From: Planococcus halocryophilus
GTDB taxonomy: Bacteria > Bacillota > Bacilli > Bacillales_A > Planococcaceae
Length of the DNA stretch: 64,000 nucleotides
Direction: 5' to 3'
Assembly (NCBI RefSeq): GCF_022489025.1
Contig: NZ_JAKVTG010000007.1
Span: 94,297-158,296, forward strand
The position numbers were made by a program, and so were the translations under genes. The stretch's first letter is position 1. Each line of letters starts with the position of its first letter. Below, piece after piece: positions 27,099-35,407 of the stretch. Under the pieces are notes generated by a model, which was not told where the DNA came from, searched no databases, and worked only from the letters and a program-made list of their open reading frames with translations.

Positions 27099-27201
27099 CC
27101 ACTCACACAAAAAGTTTTACCATCTCCACCCAACTCCCTATACAATAAATGTCGATATAATGTCGCTAACTTGCACCCATTTAGATTTTATTCGAAAACC
27201 A

Positions 27202-27248
27202 GCACGTTACACTGTATGCTTTTTCGCAGAACGTGCTATATTTTTTAG
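27202..27248 (+). promoter_or_regulatory. Leader hairpin before the MerR gene (possible attenuator)
   Basis: AGCACGTT and AACGTGCT form an 8-bp stem around about 20 bases and are followed by ATATTTTTTAG, as in an intrinsic terminator. It lies about 75 bases upstream of the MerR coding region and after a TATAAT at 27156, so it may attenuate the operon. Confidence 0.4.
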
Positions 27249-27322
27249 TACAACGATCTGGTGCTATCGAGTCACAGATCAAATCGGCTAAAAAAGGAGG
27301 CGTCTGCATTGGGAAGGAGTTA

Positions 27323-27709
27323 ATGAAAATCGGGGAAATTGCAAAATTGAGCGGAGTATCGACGAGAACCATCGATTATTACACGGTATCGGGATTGCTC
27401 CGTAGCGAGCGATCTGACACAAATTATCGGCTTTATCCGGCTTCTACCATACAGACGCTTGAACGCATCCAATTATTAAAAAAACAGCGCATGTCGATTT
27501 CGGAAATTAAAGAAGTATTGAATACACCAGAAAATCCGGAGACAGAGCTTCTGGTTGATGAAGTATATGAAGAATTCGAATGCTTGCAACGAAAAATCAC
27601 GAGCTTGGAAGAGCAGTTAAAAGATGCGCCCAGTTCTGTGAAACTGCACGTCAGCAAAACACTTGAGCATCAATTAGCAGCAATCACATCATTGATCGCT
27701 TTGTTGTAA
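27323..27709 (+). CDS. MerR-family regulator (YhdQ-like position)
   Basis: About 128 residues. The N-terminal winged helix (MKIGEIAKLSGVSTRTIDYYTVSGLL) and DNA-binding wing are typical, with a coiled coil (EEFECLQRKITSLEEQL) after. It sits just upstream of two CNNM/CorC genes, as yhdQ does near yhdP and yhdT in B. subtilis, but has only one Cys, so it lacks the CxxxxxxxC copper-binding loop of CueR. The ATG at 27323 has GGAAGGAG only three bases away, whereas the better-spaced AAGGAGG at 27295 points to the ATT codon at 27308 (giving IGKEL before MKIG), a possible non-canonical start. Confidence 0.8.
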   Translation: MKIGEIAKLSGVSTRTIDYYTVSGLLRSERSDTNYRLYPASTIQTLERIQLLKKQRMSISEIKEVLNTPENPETELLVDEVYEEFECLQRKITSLEEQLKDAPSSVKLHVSKTLEHQLAAITSLIALL

Positions 27710-27717
27710 ATAATTTT

Positions 27718-27750
27718 GGAGGTGAATCCCTTTTATAGGGAAGACACGTG
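27718..27750 (+). promoter_or_regulatory. RBS with hairpin between Shine-Dalgarno and GTG start, copy 1
   Basis: GGAGGTGA (27718-27725) is 22 bases from the GTG at 27748, too far for normal initiation. Between them TCCCT and AGGGA (27727-27741) form a five-bp hairpin. Excluding it leaves seven bases, the optimal spacing. The same arrangement precedes the next gene. Confidence 0.65.
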
Positions 27751-29064
27751 GATATAGTTACCTTATTGAATTTGGCTTTATTAATACTATTGCTCGCTTT
27801 AACAGCATTTTTTGTGGGTTCGGAGTTTGCGGTTGTTAAAATTCGCATGTCGCGGCTCGATCAATTAATTGCAGAAGGCAATAAAAAAGCAGTAATCGCG
27901 AAAAAAGTGGCGAGCGACTTGGATTATTATTTGTCGGCTTGTCAGCTCGGTATTACCGTTACAGCGCTTGGACTTGGTGCGCTCGGAAAACCGACAATTG
28001 AACGATTAATGTACCCAGTCTTTGAGTTTTTTGCGGTTTCCGATGCTATGGCATCAACCGCTTCTTACGCCATCTCATTTATACTCGTAACCTATCTTCA
28101 CGTAGTGGTCGGCGAAATGGCACCGAAAACATTGGCGATTCAATTTGCTGAGAAGATGTCTCTGCTTTTGGCACCGCCACTGTACTGGTTCGGAAAAGTC
28201 ATGAAGCCTTTTATATGGGCATTGAACGGAGCAGCTCGCGTATTGCTAAGAATTTTTGGCGTTAAACCAGCAGGTCATGAACAAGCTTATTCAGAAGAAG
28301 AATTGAAAATCGTGATGGCGCAAAGTTTTGAAGGCGGAGCCATCAATGAAACCGAACTTTCGTATATGGAAAATGTGTTTTCATTTGATGAGCGCGTAGC
28401 CAAAGACATCATGGTGCCACGCACAGAACTCGTCACACTTGATAAAGACATGCCGCTCGAAGAAATTATTGAGATTTTGGATGAAAACAATTACACGCGT
28501 TACCCGGTCACAGAAGATGGTGACAAAGATCAAATTCTCGGATTTGTCAGTGCCAAGAAAATGCTTCCGCATATTGTCGCTGGACGCGAATGGTATCTGG
28601 AAAATTTCGTCTTAGATTTACCGACTGTTTTTGAAGCAACGGGTTTGCAAAATGCATTAATGATTATGCAAAAAGCCCGTGTCCACATTGCCATCGTTGC
28701 AGATGAATATGGTGGGACAGCCGGCATGATTACAATGGAAGACATTTTAGAAGAAATCGTTGGGGAAATACGCGATGAATTTGATTTTGATGAAGTGGCG
28801 GACATTAGCAAAGTGAGCAACAATCAATATTTGATTAACGGCCGCGTGTTGTTGAAAGATCTTGAAGAACGCTTTGATTTAACATTTGATGAAAGTGATG
28901 ACATCGATACGATTGGCGGATGGATTCATTTCAAGGGCCCGGGAGATGTTGAAACCGGCGCAACCTTCACGGATTTGAATATTTCGTGGACCATCGTTGA
29001 AATGGACAACCAGCAAGTTAAGCAAGTGATGTTCCACAATCATTCGAATAAGTTGAATGAATAA
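27748..29064 (+). CDS. CNNM/CorC-family transporter (YhdP/MpfA-like hemolysin homologue)
   Basis: 438 residues, full length. An N-terminal DUF21/CNNM membrane domain with about four helices ([42 protein letters not shown]) is followed by two CBS domains ([27 protein letters not shown]) and a C-terminal CorC/HlyC domain ([16 protein letters not shown]). Members export Mg2+ or other divalent cations, as shown for MpfA; the old hemolysin name is not functional evidence. The start is GTG behind a hairpin-spaced RBS. A close paralogue lies directly downstream. Confidence 0.88.
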   Translation: MDIVTLLNLALLILLLALTAFFVGSEFAVVKIRMSRLDQLIAEGNKKAVIAKKVASDLDYYLSACQLGITVTALGLGALGKPTIERLMYPVFEFFAVSDAMASTASYAISFILVTYLHVVVGEMAPKTLAIQFAEKMSLLLAPPLYWFGKVMKPFIWALNGAARVLLRIFGVKPAGHEQAYSEEELKIVMAQSFEGGAINETELSYMENVFSFDERVAKDIMVPRTELVTLDKDMPLEEIIEILDENNYTRYPVTEDGDKDQILGFVSAKKMLPHIVAGREWYLENFVLDLPTVFEATGLQNALMIMQKARVHIAIVADEYGGTAGMITMEDILEEIVGEIRDEFDFDEVADISKVSNNQYLINGRVLLKDLEERFDLTFDESDDIDTIGGWIHFKGPGDVETGATFTDLNISWTIVEMDNQQVKQVMFHNHSNKLNE

Positions 29065-29083
29065 CGTCAACTTAACCATTAAT

Positions 29084-29117
29084 GGAGGTGAATCCCTCAT
29101 TTGAGGGAGACCAATTG
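29084..29117 (+). promoter_or_regulatory. RBS with hairpin between Shine-Dalgarno and TTG start, copy 2
   Basis: GGAGGTGA (29084-29091), hairpin TCCCT-CATTTG-AGGGA (29093-29108), TTG start (29115). With the hairpin folded the spacing is again exactly seven bases. The loop differs from copy 1, so the structure and spacing are conserved more than the sequence. An ATG at 29082 that reads through the RBS is a false start. Confidence 0.65.
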
Positions 29118-30167
29118 GACGGACAAATAGTCATTAGTTTACTACTTATTGCGTTATTAATTATCGCAACTGCCTTTTTCGTCGGTGCCGAATTCGCCAT
29201 TTTAAAAGTGCGCATGTCGAGAATCGACCAATTGATCGCTGAAGGAAATAAAAAAGCCGTACTCGCAAAAAAAGTAACCAATGAGTTGGATTATTACTTA
29301 TCTGCTTGTCAGCTAGGAATCACGATTACGGCACTCGCCCTTGGTGCATTAGGAGAGCCGACCGTCGAACGCATGCTACACCCGTTATTTGAAGCGTTCG
29401 ATGTTCCCGCAGCGTTATCAACCATTTTGTCGTATGCTATCGCACTTACAATCGTGACGTTTTTACACGTTGTAATCGGTGAATTGGCGCCGAAAACCTT
29501 GGCAATTCAATATGCTGAAAAAGTTACGCTATTGCTGGCACCATCGCTTTATTGGTTCGGTAAAATCATGAATCCGTTTATTTGGTTGATGAATGGTTCA
29601 GCACGATTGTTGTTGCGTTTATTCAAAGTAGAGCCAGCCGGCCACGAAGAAGCTCATTCGGAAGAAGAGTTAAAGCTTATTATGGCGGAAAGCTTTCAAA
29701 GCGGCGAGATCAATCAAACCGAGCTAACGTATTTGAAAAACATCTTCGCTTTTGACGATCGCATTGTTCGCAACATCATGATCCCAAAAGCGGAAATCGT
29801 GTCAGTCGATAGTCACCTGACGCGCTCTGAACTTTTTAAAGTATTGGATAAACACCAATTTACCCGTTACCCCGTAGCCGACTATGGCAATGAAAACAAC
29901 CTCATCGGTTTTATTAACACGAAAGAATTGTTAACGAGCATGGCAGCAGGAAGAACGCAAAATCCGGAATCGTTTATCCACGAGATGTCGCGTTTCCCAG
30001 AAACGACACCTATTCAAAAAGTGTTGACCAATATGCAGCAAAGCCACACGCATATGGCCATCATCACAAAAGACGGTGCTATGACTGGACTTGTAACAAT
30101 GGAAGACATTTTAGAAGAAATCGTCGGCGAAATTAGCGACGACTCGTTTGAAGCAGAACCAATTTAA
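29115..30167 (+). CDS. CNNM/CorC-family transporter lacking the C-terminal CorC domain
   Basis: About 350 residues from the TTG at 29115, which aligns with the GTG start of the upstream paralogue (LDGQIVISLLLIALLIIATAFFVGAEF beside [12 protein letters not shown]...). DUF21 membrane domain and both CBS motifs ([28 protein letters not shown]) are present, but the protein stops 12 residues after the second CBS, whereas the upstream paralogue has a further CorC/HlyC domain. The two may form a heterodimer with asymmetric cytosolic parts (inference). A terminator follows. Confidence 0.85.
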   Translation: MDGQIVISLLLIALLIIATAFFVGAEFAILKVRMSRIDQLIAEGNKKAVLAKKVTNELDYYLSACQLGITITALALGALGEPTVERMLHPLFEAFDVPAALSTILSYAIALTIVTFLHVVIGELAPKTLAIQYAEKVTLLLAPSLYWFGKIMNPFIWLMNGSARLLLRLFKVEPAGHEEAHSEEELKLIMAESFQSGEINQTELTYLKNIFAFDDRIVRNIMIPKAEIVSVDSHLTRSELFKVLDKHQFTRYPVADYGNENNLIGFINTKELLTSMAAGRTQNPESFIHEMSRFPETTPIQKVLTNMQQSHTHMAIITKDGAMTGLVTMEDILEEIVGEISDDSFEAEPI

Positions 30168-30175
30168 TGCGAATA

Positions 30176-30214
30176 AAAGAAGAGAGGAACCCATGGGTTT
30201 CTCTTCTTTTTTTG
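30176..30214 (+). terminator. Terminator of the CorC-like gene pair
   Basis: AAGAAGAGAGGAACCC pairs with GGGTTTCTCTTCTT with a small bulge, then a run of T. Confidence 0.85.
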
Positions 30215-30264
30215 GTAAATTATTGGTAAGGTGAAAGGGAGAGTTACAAAAAGGAGAGATGTGT

Positions 30265-30753
30265 ATGCAAGAACGTTCAACGAGAAATATGCGAGAAGTG
30301 ATATTGTTTTTCGGCGCGTTAATCTTTTTCGCCGTCGCCACTTTCTTGAGTTTGTACGAAGGTAGCCAGTTAGACGATGTCTCTTGGGAATGGCCGTACT
30401 CTGCGATCTTTAGCAATTGGTTAAACGGCGGCGTTGAATCGGCAGCCGATATTTTGACCATTGATTACTTAGTGTACGCCGCGAAATTCGAGCCGTTGTT
30501 TCCGATAATCATGTTTATTTCTGCATTTATTTTACTGTTGCAACTCGCTTCATGGATCTTTAGAAAAAACAAAATCGCGTTGAGCGTGTTTTATTTAGCG
30601 TGCGGAGTGGGACTTTTTGTCGTGAGTGGTGTATTCATGTCGTCGCCAACAGTCGGACTCGAAATATTTTCTCGAATTTTCTTCGTTTTCGGCATTGTTT
30701 TGGTGATTTCTGGTGTGACTTCGTTAGTTAAAGCGCGAAAGCAGGAGGCGTGA
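30265..30753 (+). CDS. Small membrane protein of unknown function
   Basis: 162 residues with about four hydrophobic segments (EVILFFGALIFFAVATFLSL; FPIIMFISAFILLLQLA; ALSVFYLACGVGLFVVSGVF; FFVFGIVLVISGVTSLV) and an extracytosolic loop after the first. I do not recognise a family. The ATG at 30265 is used because AAGGAG is eight bases upstream; the ATG at 30259 adjoins it. It is followed by an R2 repeat. Confidence 0.6.
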   Translation: MQERSTRNMREVILFFGALIFFAVATFLSLYEGSQLDDVSWEWPYSAIFSNWLNGGVESAADILTIDYLVYAAKFEPLFPIIMFISAFILLLQLASWIFRKNKIALSVFYLACGVGLFVVSGVFMSSPTVGLEIFSRIFFVFGIVLVISGVTSLVKARKQEA

Positions 30754-30758
30754 GTGAC

Positions 30759-30888
30759 GTTGTTTGCGGAATACGCGGGTTTGTTTGCGGGGAGCGACGC
30801 GTTGTTTGCAGCAATGAGTGATTTGTTTGCGCTATCCGGCTCGTTGTTTGCGGGATAGACTAGTTTGTTTGCAACTCGACCACAAACG
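30759..30888 (+). repeat. Composite GTTGTTTGC repeat, family R2, locus 1
   Basis: Six units beginning G(T)TTGTTTGC recur every 20-22 bases, each followed by a different 11-12 base segment (GAGCGACGC, AATGAGTGA, CTATCCGGCTC, GGATAGACTA, AACTCGACC). The order of these segments is the same at locus 2. It starts just after the stop codon of the membrane protein gene and before its terminator. Confidence 0.85.
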
Positions 30889-30911
30889 ACTCAAAAAAAA
30901 TAAGCACTCCT

Positions 30912-30943
30912 CAAAAAAACAGGTCAGTTGGCCTGTTTTTTTG
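30912..30943 (+). terminator. Terminator after R2 locus 1
   Basis: AAAAAAACAGG and CCTGTTTTTTT pair around TCAGTTGG. Confidence 0.8.
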
Positions 30944-31092
30944 TATGTGACAAAGCAATCGCTACACCTTACGTGGTGATTTCTGCGTGTTACCGGAAAA
31001 GCACAGACAAAGAATGGATAGTAGCATAAACTTGGATTATAAGTAGATGATCGATAAGGATTTTAATATCGAGAGATAAGAGGTGAGGTCAG

Positions 31093-31554
31093 ATGAAAGT
31101 ATCTTTGAATATCGATAGTCAATTTGAAGAGACGAAAGTAACCATTGAATGTAAGGGAATGGACGATTCGATTAAAAGTATTATCGATTTTATCAATAGG
31201 CAAGAAGAGACGCGTTTTCTCGTTGGACGAGACGGTGATATGCAACACATTTTGAAGCCAGCGGACATTCATTATTTCCACGCGAACAGTGATAATGTCA
31301 CGGCGGTAACGGCTAAAGGCGAATTTCGCTTGAAAGAAAAGCTGTATGAATTAGAAGAAATGTTTCCATCGAGTCAGTTTATCCGACTGTCAAAATCAGT
31401 CATCGCCAATCTGGACGAATTAAGTCGCTTTGAAGCATCTTTTAACGGAACACTGTGCGTTTATTTTAATTCAGGCGCAAAAGAGTACGTGTCACGGAAT
31501 TACGTCAACAGCATTAAAGAATCCTTGAAAATGAATAGGAGGAAAGGAAAATGA
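31093..31554 (+). CDS. LytTR-domain regulator
   Basis: 153 residues. A short N-terminal part precedes a LytTR DNA-binding domain (about 50-150: DIHYFHANSDNVTAVTAKGEFRLKEKLYELEEMFPSSQFIRLSKSVIANLDEL, SRNYVNSIKESL). There is no receiver domain, as in the LytTR-regulatory systems in which a membrane partner inhibits the regulator. The stop overlaps the start of the DUF3021 gene, the usual partner, which supports this. RBS AGAGGTGAGG. Confidence 0.88.
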   Translation: MKVSLNIDSQFEETKVTIECKGMDDSIKSIIDFINRQEETRFLVGRDGDMQHILKPADIHYFHANSDNVTAVTAKGEFRLKEKLYELEEMFPSSQFIRLSKSVIANLDELSRFEASFNGTLCVYFNSGAKEYVSRNYVNSIKESLKMNRRKGK

Positions 31555-31955
31555 AAACTTTTTTGATCCGCAGTATTGTTGGAATATGCTTTGGTGCTTT
31601 TTTCAGCATTCTCATAACGTATAGCGTCATTTTAAGTGGGCAAGAAACGTTGGATAGCGGTTCGTTCATGCAAAACTCGTTAGGCAGTATGCTATGCGGT
31701 TGGTTTTTCGCAGTCAGCAGTCTGATTTTTGATCAACACAACTGGTCATTGCGTCGTCAGACAGTGACGCATTTCATCATTGTCATTGTGTTGTATTTCG
31801 TATTGGCATTCGGAATCGGTTGGGTCCCCTTTACTGTAGAAGGCTTTCTATCAATCCTTGGAACCTTTGTGGTTTTCTACTTGTTGTTCTGGTTAGCTTT
31901 TTATTTCTACTTTAAAAATCAAGCGCAGAAAATGAATAAAGAGTTGAATAGTTAA
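31551..31955 (+). CDS. DUF3021 membrane protein (LytTR partner)
   Basis: 134 residues, four transmembrane segments, overlapping the LytTR gene by four bases (ATGA). DUF3021 proteins pair with stand-alone LytTR regulators and hold them inactive at the membrane in LytTR regulatory systems (known for the family; inferred here). Sequence: FLIRSIVGICFGAFFSILITYSVIL, MLCGWFFAVSSLIF, THFIIVIVLYFVLAFGIGWVPF. A small terminator follows. Confidence 0.85.
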   Translation: MKTFLIRSIVGICFGAFFSILITYSVILSGQETLDSGSFMQNSLGSMLCGWFFAVSSLIFDQHNWSLRRQTVTHFIIVIVLYFVLAFGIGWVPFTVEGFLSILGTFVVFYLLFWLAFYFYFKNQAQKMNKELNS

Positions 31956-31960
31956 TAGGA

Positions 31961-31986
31961 AACCAGCCCTCGTGGCTGGTTTTTAT
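31961..31986 (+). terminator. Terminator of the LytTR-DUF3021 operon
   Basis: AACCAGCC / GGCTGGTT with a five-base loop and T run. Confidence 0.8.
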
Positions 31987-32030
31987 AGTATGACGAGTTT
32001 TGAACGGGGGAATTGGGTGAGAAATCGATC

Positions 32031-32160
32031 GTTGTTTGCGGCTTGTCGTAGTTTGTTTGCAGGAAGCGACGCGTTGTTTGCGCCAATGAGCGATTTGTTT
32101 GCGCTATCCGGATCGTTGTTTGTGGGATAGACTAGTTTGTTTGCAACTCGACCACAAAAC
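32031..32160 (+). repeat. Composite GTTGTTTGC repeat, family R2, locus 2
   Basis: Second copy of the ~125-bp R2 element, same strand and same order of segments as locus 1 (GCGACGC, AATGAGCGA, CTATCCGGATC, GGATAGACTA, AACTCGACCACAAA). It begins 45 bases after the DUF3021 terminator. The two copies are about 85 percent alike by eye. Confidence 0.85.
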
Positions 32161-32190
32161 ACCACCCCAACCCCGAATTACCCAAAACAA

Positions 32191-32233
32191 GAAAAAGGCG
32201 TTTCAAGCGCGACTCGCTTGAAACGCCTTTTTC
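32191..32233. terminator. Bidirectional terminator
   Basis: A 19-bp stem, GAAAAAGGCGTTTCAAGCG / CGCTTGAAACGCCTTTTTC, with a five-base loop, serving the minus-strand small genes. Confidence 0.9.
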
Positions 32234-32236
32234 GAT

Positions 32237-32404
32237 TTAATCTTGTGTCAGCTTCTCTAGTTGTTTGTGCTCCAAAGCAAGCTTTTCCCGCTGCAATTGA
32301 ATATCAGCGAGCTTGATCTCGGATTTTCTTTGAATATCGAAAGCAGCGAGAAGAATCGATCCAGTAAAAATAATCGTAATCATTAAGTAGAAACCAATTT
32401 CCAA
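32237..32404 (-). CDS. Small single-pass membrane protein (55 residues)
   Basis: A TTG-started frame with AAGGAGAG six bases upstream. It encodes MEIGFYLMITIIFTGSILLAAF (one transmembrane helix) followed by a charged coiled-coil tail (DIQLQREKLALEHKQLEKL). Its RBS overlaps the stop codon of the 88-residue gene upstream, and a strong terminator lies four bases beyond its stop, so it has the full signals of a real gene. Family unknown; it resembles small phage-shock or flotillin-associated proteins only in outline. Confidence 0.6.
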   Translation of the reverse strand: MEIGFYLMITIIFTGSILLAAFDIQRKSEIKLADIQLQREKLALEHKQLEKLTQD

Positions 32405-32417
32405 AGTTATCTCTCCT

Positions 32418-32684
32418 TTACCCGTTCAGCGCTTGTTGCGCACGATGCTGATCTTTTTTCTCTACATACAAATCGTATTGAGTCGTGTTTGTCACAGCGT
32501 CGCGCATATGCGAAGAGCCGATATGACCTTCAGTGCCATGAACATTGGCGTTCACTTTTAGTACCGCGTCATAGCCGATGCCTTGTGCGCGAAGACAGTC
32601 GACCGCTTGATAGTACATGTCGTCACCAAAAGCAGTATAAGCCAAATGGTTCTTCTTAAAAAATAGCCACCGAACGAGTCCCAT
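32418..32684 (-). CDS. Hypothetical small protein (88 residues)
   Basis: A soluble 88-residue protein (MGLVRWLFFKKNHLAYTAFGDDMYYQAVDCLRAQGIGYDAVLKVN...). The C-terminus QYDLYVEKKDQHRAQQALNG resembles the DUF2007-like putative signal-transducing fold, but weakly. The start has GAGGAGTG upstream. The next small gene is coupled through its stop codon. It is divergent from floT. Function unknown. Confidence 0.6.
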   Translation of the reverse strand: MGLVRWLFFKKNHLAYTAFGDDMYYQAVDCLRAQGIGYDAVLKVNANVHGTEGHIGSSHMRDAVTNTTQYDLYVEKKDQHRAQQALNG

Positions 32685-32912
32685 ATCGTCACTCCTCTCA
32701 AATTACGAAGTCCTTATAATGAGTAATACGAAAGAACAAGCTAAGGGTTTCATCTTATTACCACTAACATGTTGTAGAGAAGACAAAAAAATCCAGTAGG
32801 AATATTTGGTTTTATTGAAACATTTAGACAGTTCAATCGTATATATATTATAGGCCACCATCACAAGCTTGAAAGATCGTGCGTCAATTAGCCAAAGGGG
32901 AGTGGAAAGAAC

Positions 32913-34400
32913 ATGCAGTCATTAGGAATTATTACAGTCATTATTGCGTTAGTCATTATCGCAGCAATCGTAGGGGTTGGGTATTTTTTCTGGATGAAAA
33001 TCCGTTACCGCACTGCGAAATCCAATGAAGCGTTGATCATCACGGGACCAAAATTAGGAGATCCAGAAAAAGACACGAATATTTTCAACGACGACGAAGG
33101 TCGTTCGATGAAAATCATTCGGGGCGGTGGCTATCTTTTAAGACGCTTCCAAACGTCGACGCCGGTTAGTTTGACGTCATTCCAATTAAAACTCGCAACA
33201 CCGCGTGTCTACACAAATGCGGGTGTGCCGATTGTGGCGGACGCTGTTGCCATGGTCAAAGTCGCTGATACGTTAAACGGTATTGCCAATTACGCCGAGC
33301 AGTTTCTTGGCAAAAAACAAGAAGAAATTGAAACGGAAATTATCGAAGTACTTGGCAGTAATTTACGTGCCATTCTATCGAAAATGACAGTGGAAGATAT
33401 CAATAGCGACCGCGAAAAATTCAATACGGATGTGCAAGACGTTGCTCAAAAACAACTAGACTTGATGGGCTTTAAAATCACGTCACTCGGTTTAACTGAT
33501 TTGCGTGATGCCGATGAAGACAACGGCTACTTAGAAAACTTAGGTCGCCCGCGTATTGCCGAAGTGCGCAAGCTAGCTGAAATTGCGGAAGCCAACACGG
33601 AACGTGAAACACGTATTCACCGCGCACAAACCGACCAAGAAGCGAAAGAAGAAGAATACAAACGCCAAATTTCAACGGCTCAATCGAAAAAAGAAAAAGA
33701 CATTAAAGATGCTGCGTTCAAAGAAGAAACCGAACGTGCGCGTGCCAAGTCCGAGCAATCGTATGAGCTCGAAAAAGCGAAACTTGCGATGGAAATCCAG
33801 GACGAAGAGCTCAGTATGCAATTCGCGGCACGTGAACGCGCAGTTAAACTCGAAGAAGAAGAAAGCAAGGTGCGCAAAACAAAAGCCGATGCCACGTACT
33901 ACGAAACAACGCGTTCCGCTGAAGCCGACGCGCGCCGAGCAGTCATTGACGGGGAAGCAAAAGCGAAGATCAAACGTGACGAAGGTGCCGCAGAAGCTGA
34001 AGTTATTCGCGAACGTGGTAAAGCCGAAGCCGAGTCTCGTAAACTACTTGCTGAAGCAATGGAAGAACATGGCGACGTCATCATCACCGAAAAACTAATC
34101 GACATGCTGCCAGTATTTGCAGAGAAAGTTGCTTTGCCACTAAGCAATATCGAATCGGTGAAAATCATTGATTCCGGCAACGGCCAAGGCATCCCGTCAT
34201 TCGGCAAGAGTGTCACGAAAACCATGGTCGACATGCAAGAGCCGCTCAAAGAAATGACCGGTATCGACATCGGCGAATTGCTGAAGTCCTACGTCAACCG
34301 CAACAACCAACCGGCTCCACAAGCACCGGTTGCAACAATGCCAGTGCTGCAAAAAGAAGAAGTTGTTGAAGATACGAATAAAACCGAAGAAGACTTATAA
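32913..34400 (+). CDS. floT: Flotillin-like protein FloT
   Basis: 495 residues. An N-terminal membrane-anchoring segment (GIITVIIALVIIAAIVGVGYFFW) is followed by an SPFH/PHB domain (TPVSLTSFQLKLATPRVYTNAGVPIVADAVAMVKV) and a long EA-rich coiled coil (about 220-400) with many GluAla repeats. The length matches FloT (YuaG), not the shorter FloA. It scaffolds ordered membrane domains that affect signalling, secretion and cell-wall turnover. RBS AAAGGGGAG. No NfeD partner gene is adjacent in the window. A long hairpin terminator follows. Confidence 0.9.
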   Translation: MQSLGIITVIIALVIIAAIVGVGYFFWMKIRYRTAKSNEALIITGPKLGDPEKDTNIFNDDEGRSMKIIRGGGYLLRRFQTSTPVSLTSFQLKLATPRVYTNAGVPIVADAVAMVKVADTLNGIANYAEQFLGKKQEEIETEIIEVLGSNLRAILSKMTVEDINSDREKFNTDVQDVAQKQLDLMGFKITSLGLTDLRDADEDNGYLENLGRPRIAEVRKLAEIAEANTERETRIHRAQTDQEAKEEEYKRQISTAQSKKEKDIKDAAFKEETERARAKSEQSYELEKAKLAMEIQDEELSMQFAARERAVKLEEEESKVRKTKADATYYETTRSAEADARRAVIDGEAKAKIKRDEGAAEAEVIRERGKAEAESRKLLAEAMEEHGDVIITEKLIDMLPVFAEKVALPLSNIESVKIIDSGNGQGIPSFGKSVTKTMVDMQEPLKEMTGIDIGELLKSYVNRNNQPAPQAPVATMPVLQKEEVVEDTNKTEEDL

Positions 34401-34417
34401 AAGAATCATGTAAGGAA

Positions 34418-34466
34418 TAAACCCAAGAACGTTTGCCGAAGAGGCAAATGGTTCTTGGGTTTTTAT
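34418..34466 (+). terminator. Terminator of floT
   Basis: A long stem, ACCCAAGAACGTTTGCC / GGCAAATGGTTCTTGGGT, followed by T run. Confidence 0.9.
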
Positions 34467-34690
34467 ATAGTTAAAAAAAGAGGTTTTTTGTATTGTCTAA
34501 TAAAATAACAAAGCAAATATTCCAATCACATTGAAAGGAATATCTAAATGTATAAAAACACTTAAAAGTGTAATTAAATATGTTGAAATTCGCATTTAAA
34601 CACTATTCCTAAGTAGAAAGAGTTTATTGTATTCAAAATTGATGCATAAAAATTTTTTGAGTCAATAATTAAAATAATCTGAAAATATTA

Positions 34691-34718
34691 TTGTTTTTTA
34701 TTTTAATGATGATATACT
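34691..34718 (+). promoter_or_regulatory. Predicted promoter of the peptide-use operon
   Basis: TTGTTT (34691-34696) and TATACT (34713-34718), 16 bases apart, in an AT-rich stretch (34466-34821) that has no other feature I can name. About 100 bases of leader separate it from the regulator start. Confidence 0.45.
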
Positions 34719-34821
34719 ATTAAAAAGTTCACTCATACTGAATAAATACACTAATACAGTAAAAATGGAACAAAATTTACAATCGTTTAAAAATGAAACA
34801 TATTTTCTAGGAGGAACTAAA

Positions 34822-35373
34822 TTGGACGACATTGCAGTAAGAGTAAAGGAATTACGTAAAAAAGCAAAAATGACTTTAAAGGATTTAAGCGAAGCCACTT
34901 CGTTATCAACAAGTTTTTTATCACAAGTAGAAAATGGATCTTCAAACCTCGCGATTAGTTCTTTAAAAAAAATAGCTGAAGCATTAAAAGTGAATATATC
35001 AATATTTTTTGAAGACGATAAAAGTGAATCATATAGTTACATGACAAAGAAAGAAGATAGACGGGTGTTTCAAGTAGAAGGCTTAGAAACCATCTACTCC
35101 AATCTTTCCGGAAACTTCAACCAGCGAATATTAGCACCTTACATCCTTACGCTGGCGCCTAGTCAAAAAAAGAAAGACAGTTTTCAATTTGCCGGTGAAG
35201 AATTTTACTATGTATTGAAAGGCGCGGCAAAATTTACAATTGATAATAAGGAATATTTTATCTATGAAGGAGATTCAATTCACTTCCCTTCCAGTCTTGA
35301 CCATTTCGGCGAAAATTTACTGGATGATGAAGAAACTGAATTATTGGGAGTCATTACACCGGTTGTATTTTAA
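34822..35373 (+). CDS. XRE-family regulator with cupin domain, heading the peptide operon
   Basis: About 183 residues from a TTG start with AGGAGG seven bases upstream (an in-frame ATG at 34765 lacks an RBS). The XRE HTH (VKELRKKAKMTLKDLSEATSLSTSFLSQVENGSSNLAISSLKKIAEALKV) and cupin (FAGEEFYYVLKGAAKFTIDNKEY) mirror the regulator at 0.1 kb. It lies 34 bases before the transporter genes and probably controls them, perhaps sensing a peptide or amino acid (inference). Confidence 0.85.
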   Translation: MDDIAVRVKELRKKAKMTLKDLSEATSLSTSFLSQVENGSSNLAISSLKKIAEALKVNISIFFEDDKSESYSYMTKKEDRRVFQVEGLETIYSNLSGNFNQRILAPYILTLAPSQKKKDSFQFAGEEFYYVLKGAAKFTIDNKEYFIYEGDSIHFPSSLDHFGENLLDDEETELLGVITPVVF

Positions 35374-35407
35374 TGGTTCATTGAAGAGCTAAAGGGAGGC
35401 TGATTTT

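Noticed and set aside
29082..29114. ATG at 29082 as start of the second CorC-like gene
   Set aside because: It would translate the Shine-Dalgarno and the hairpin (MEVNPS...); the paralogue alignment and spacing support the TTG at 29115.
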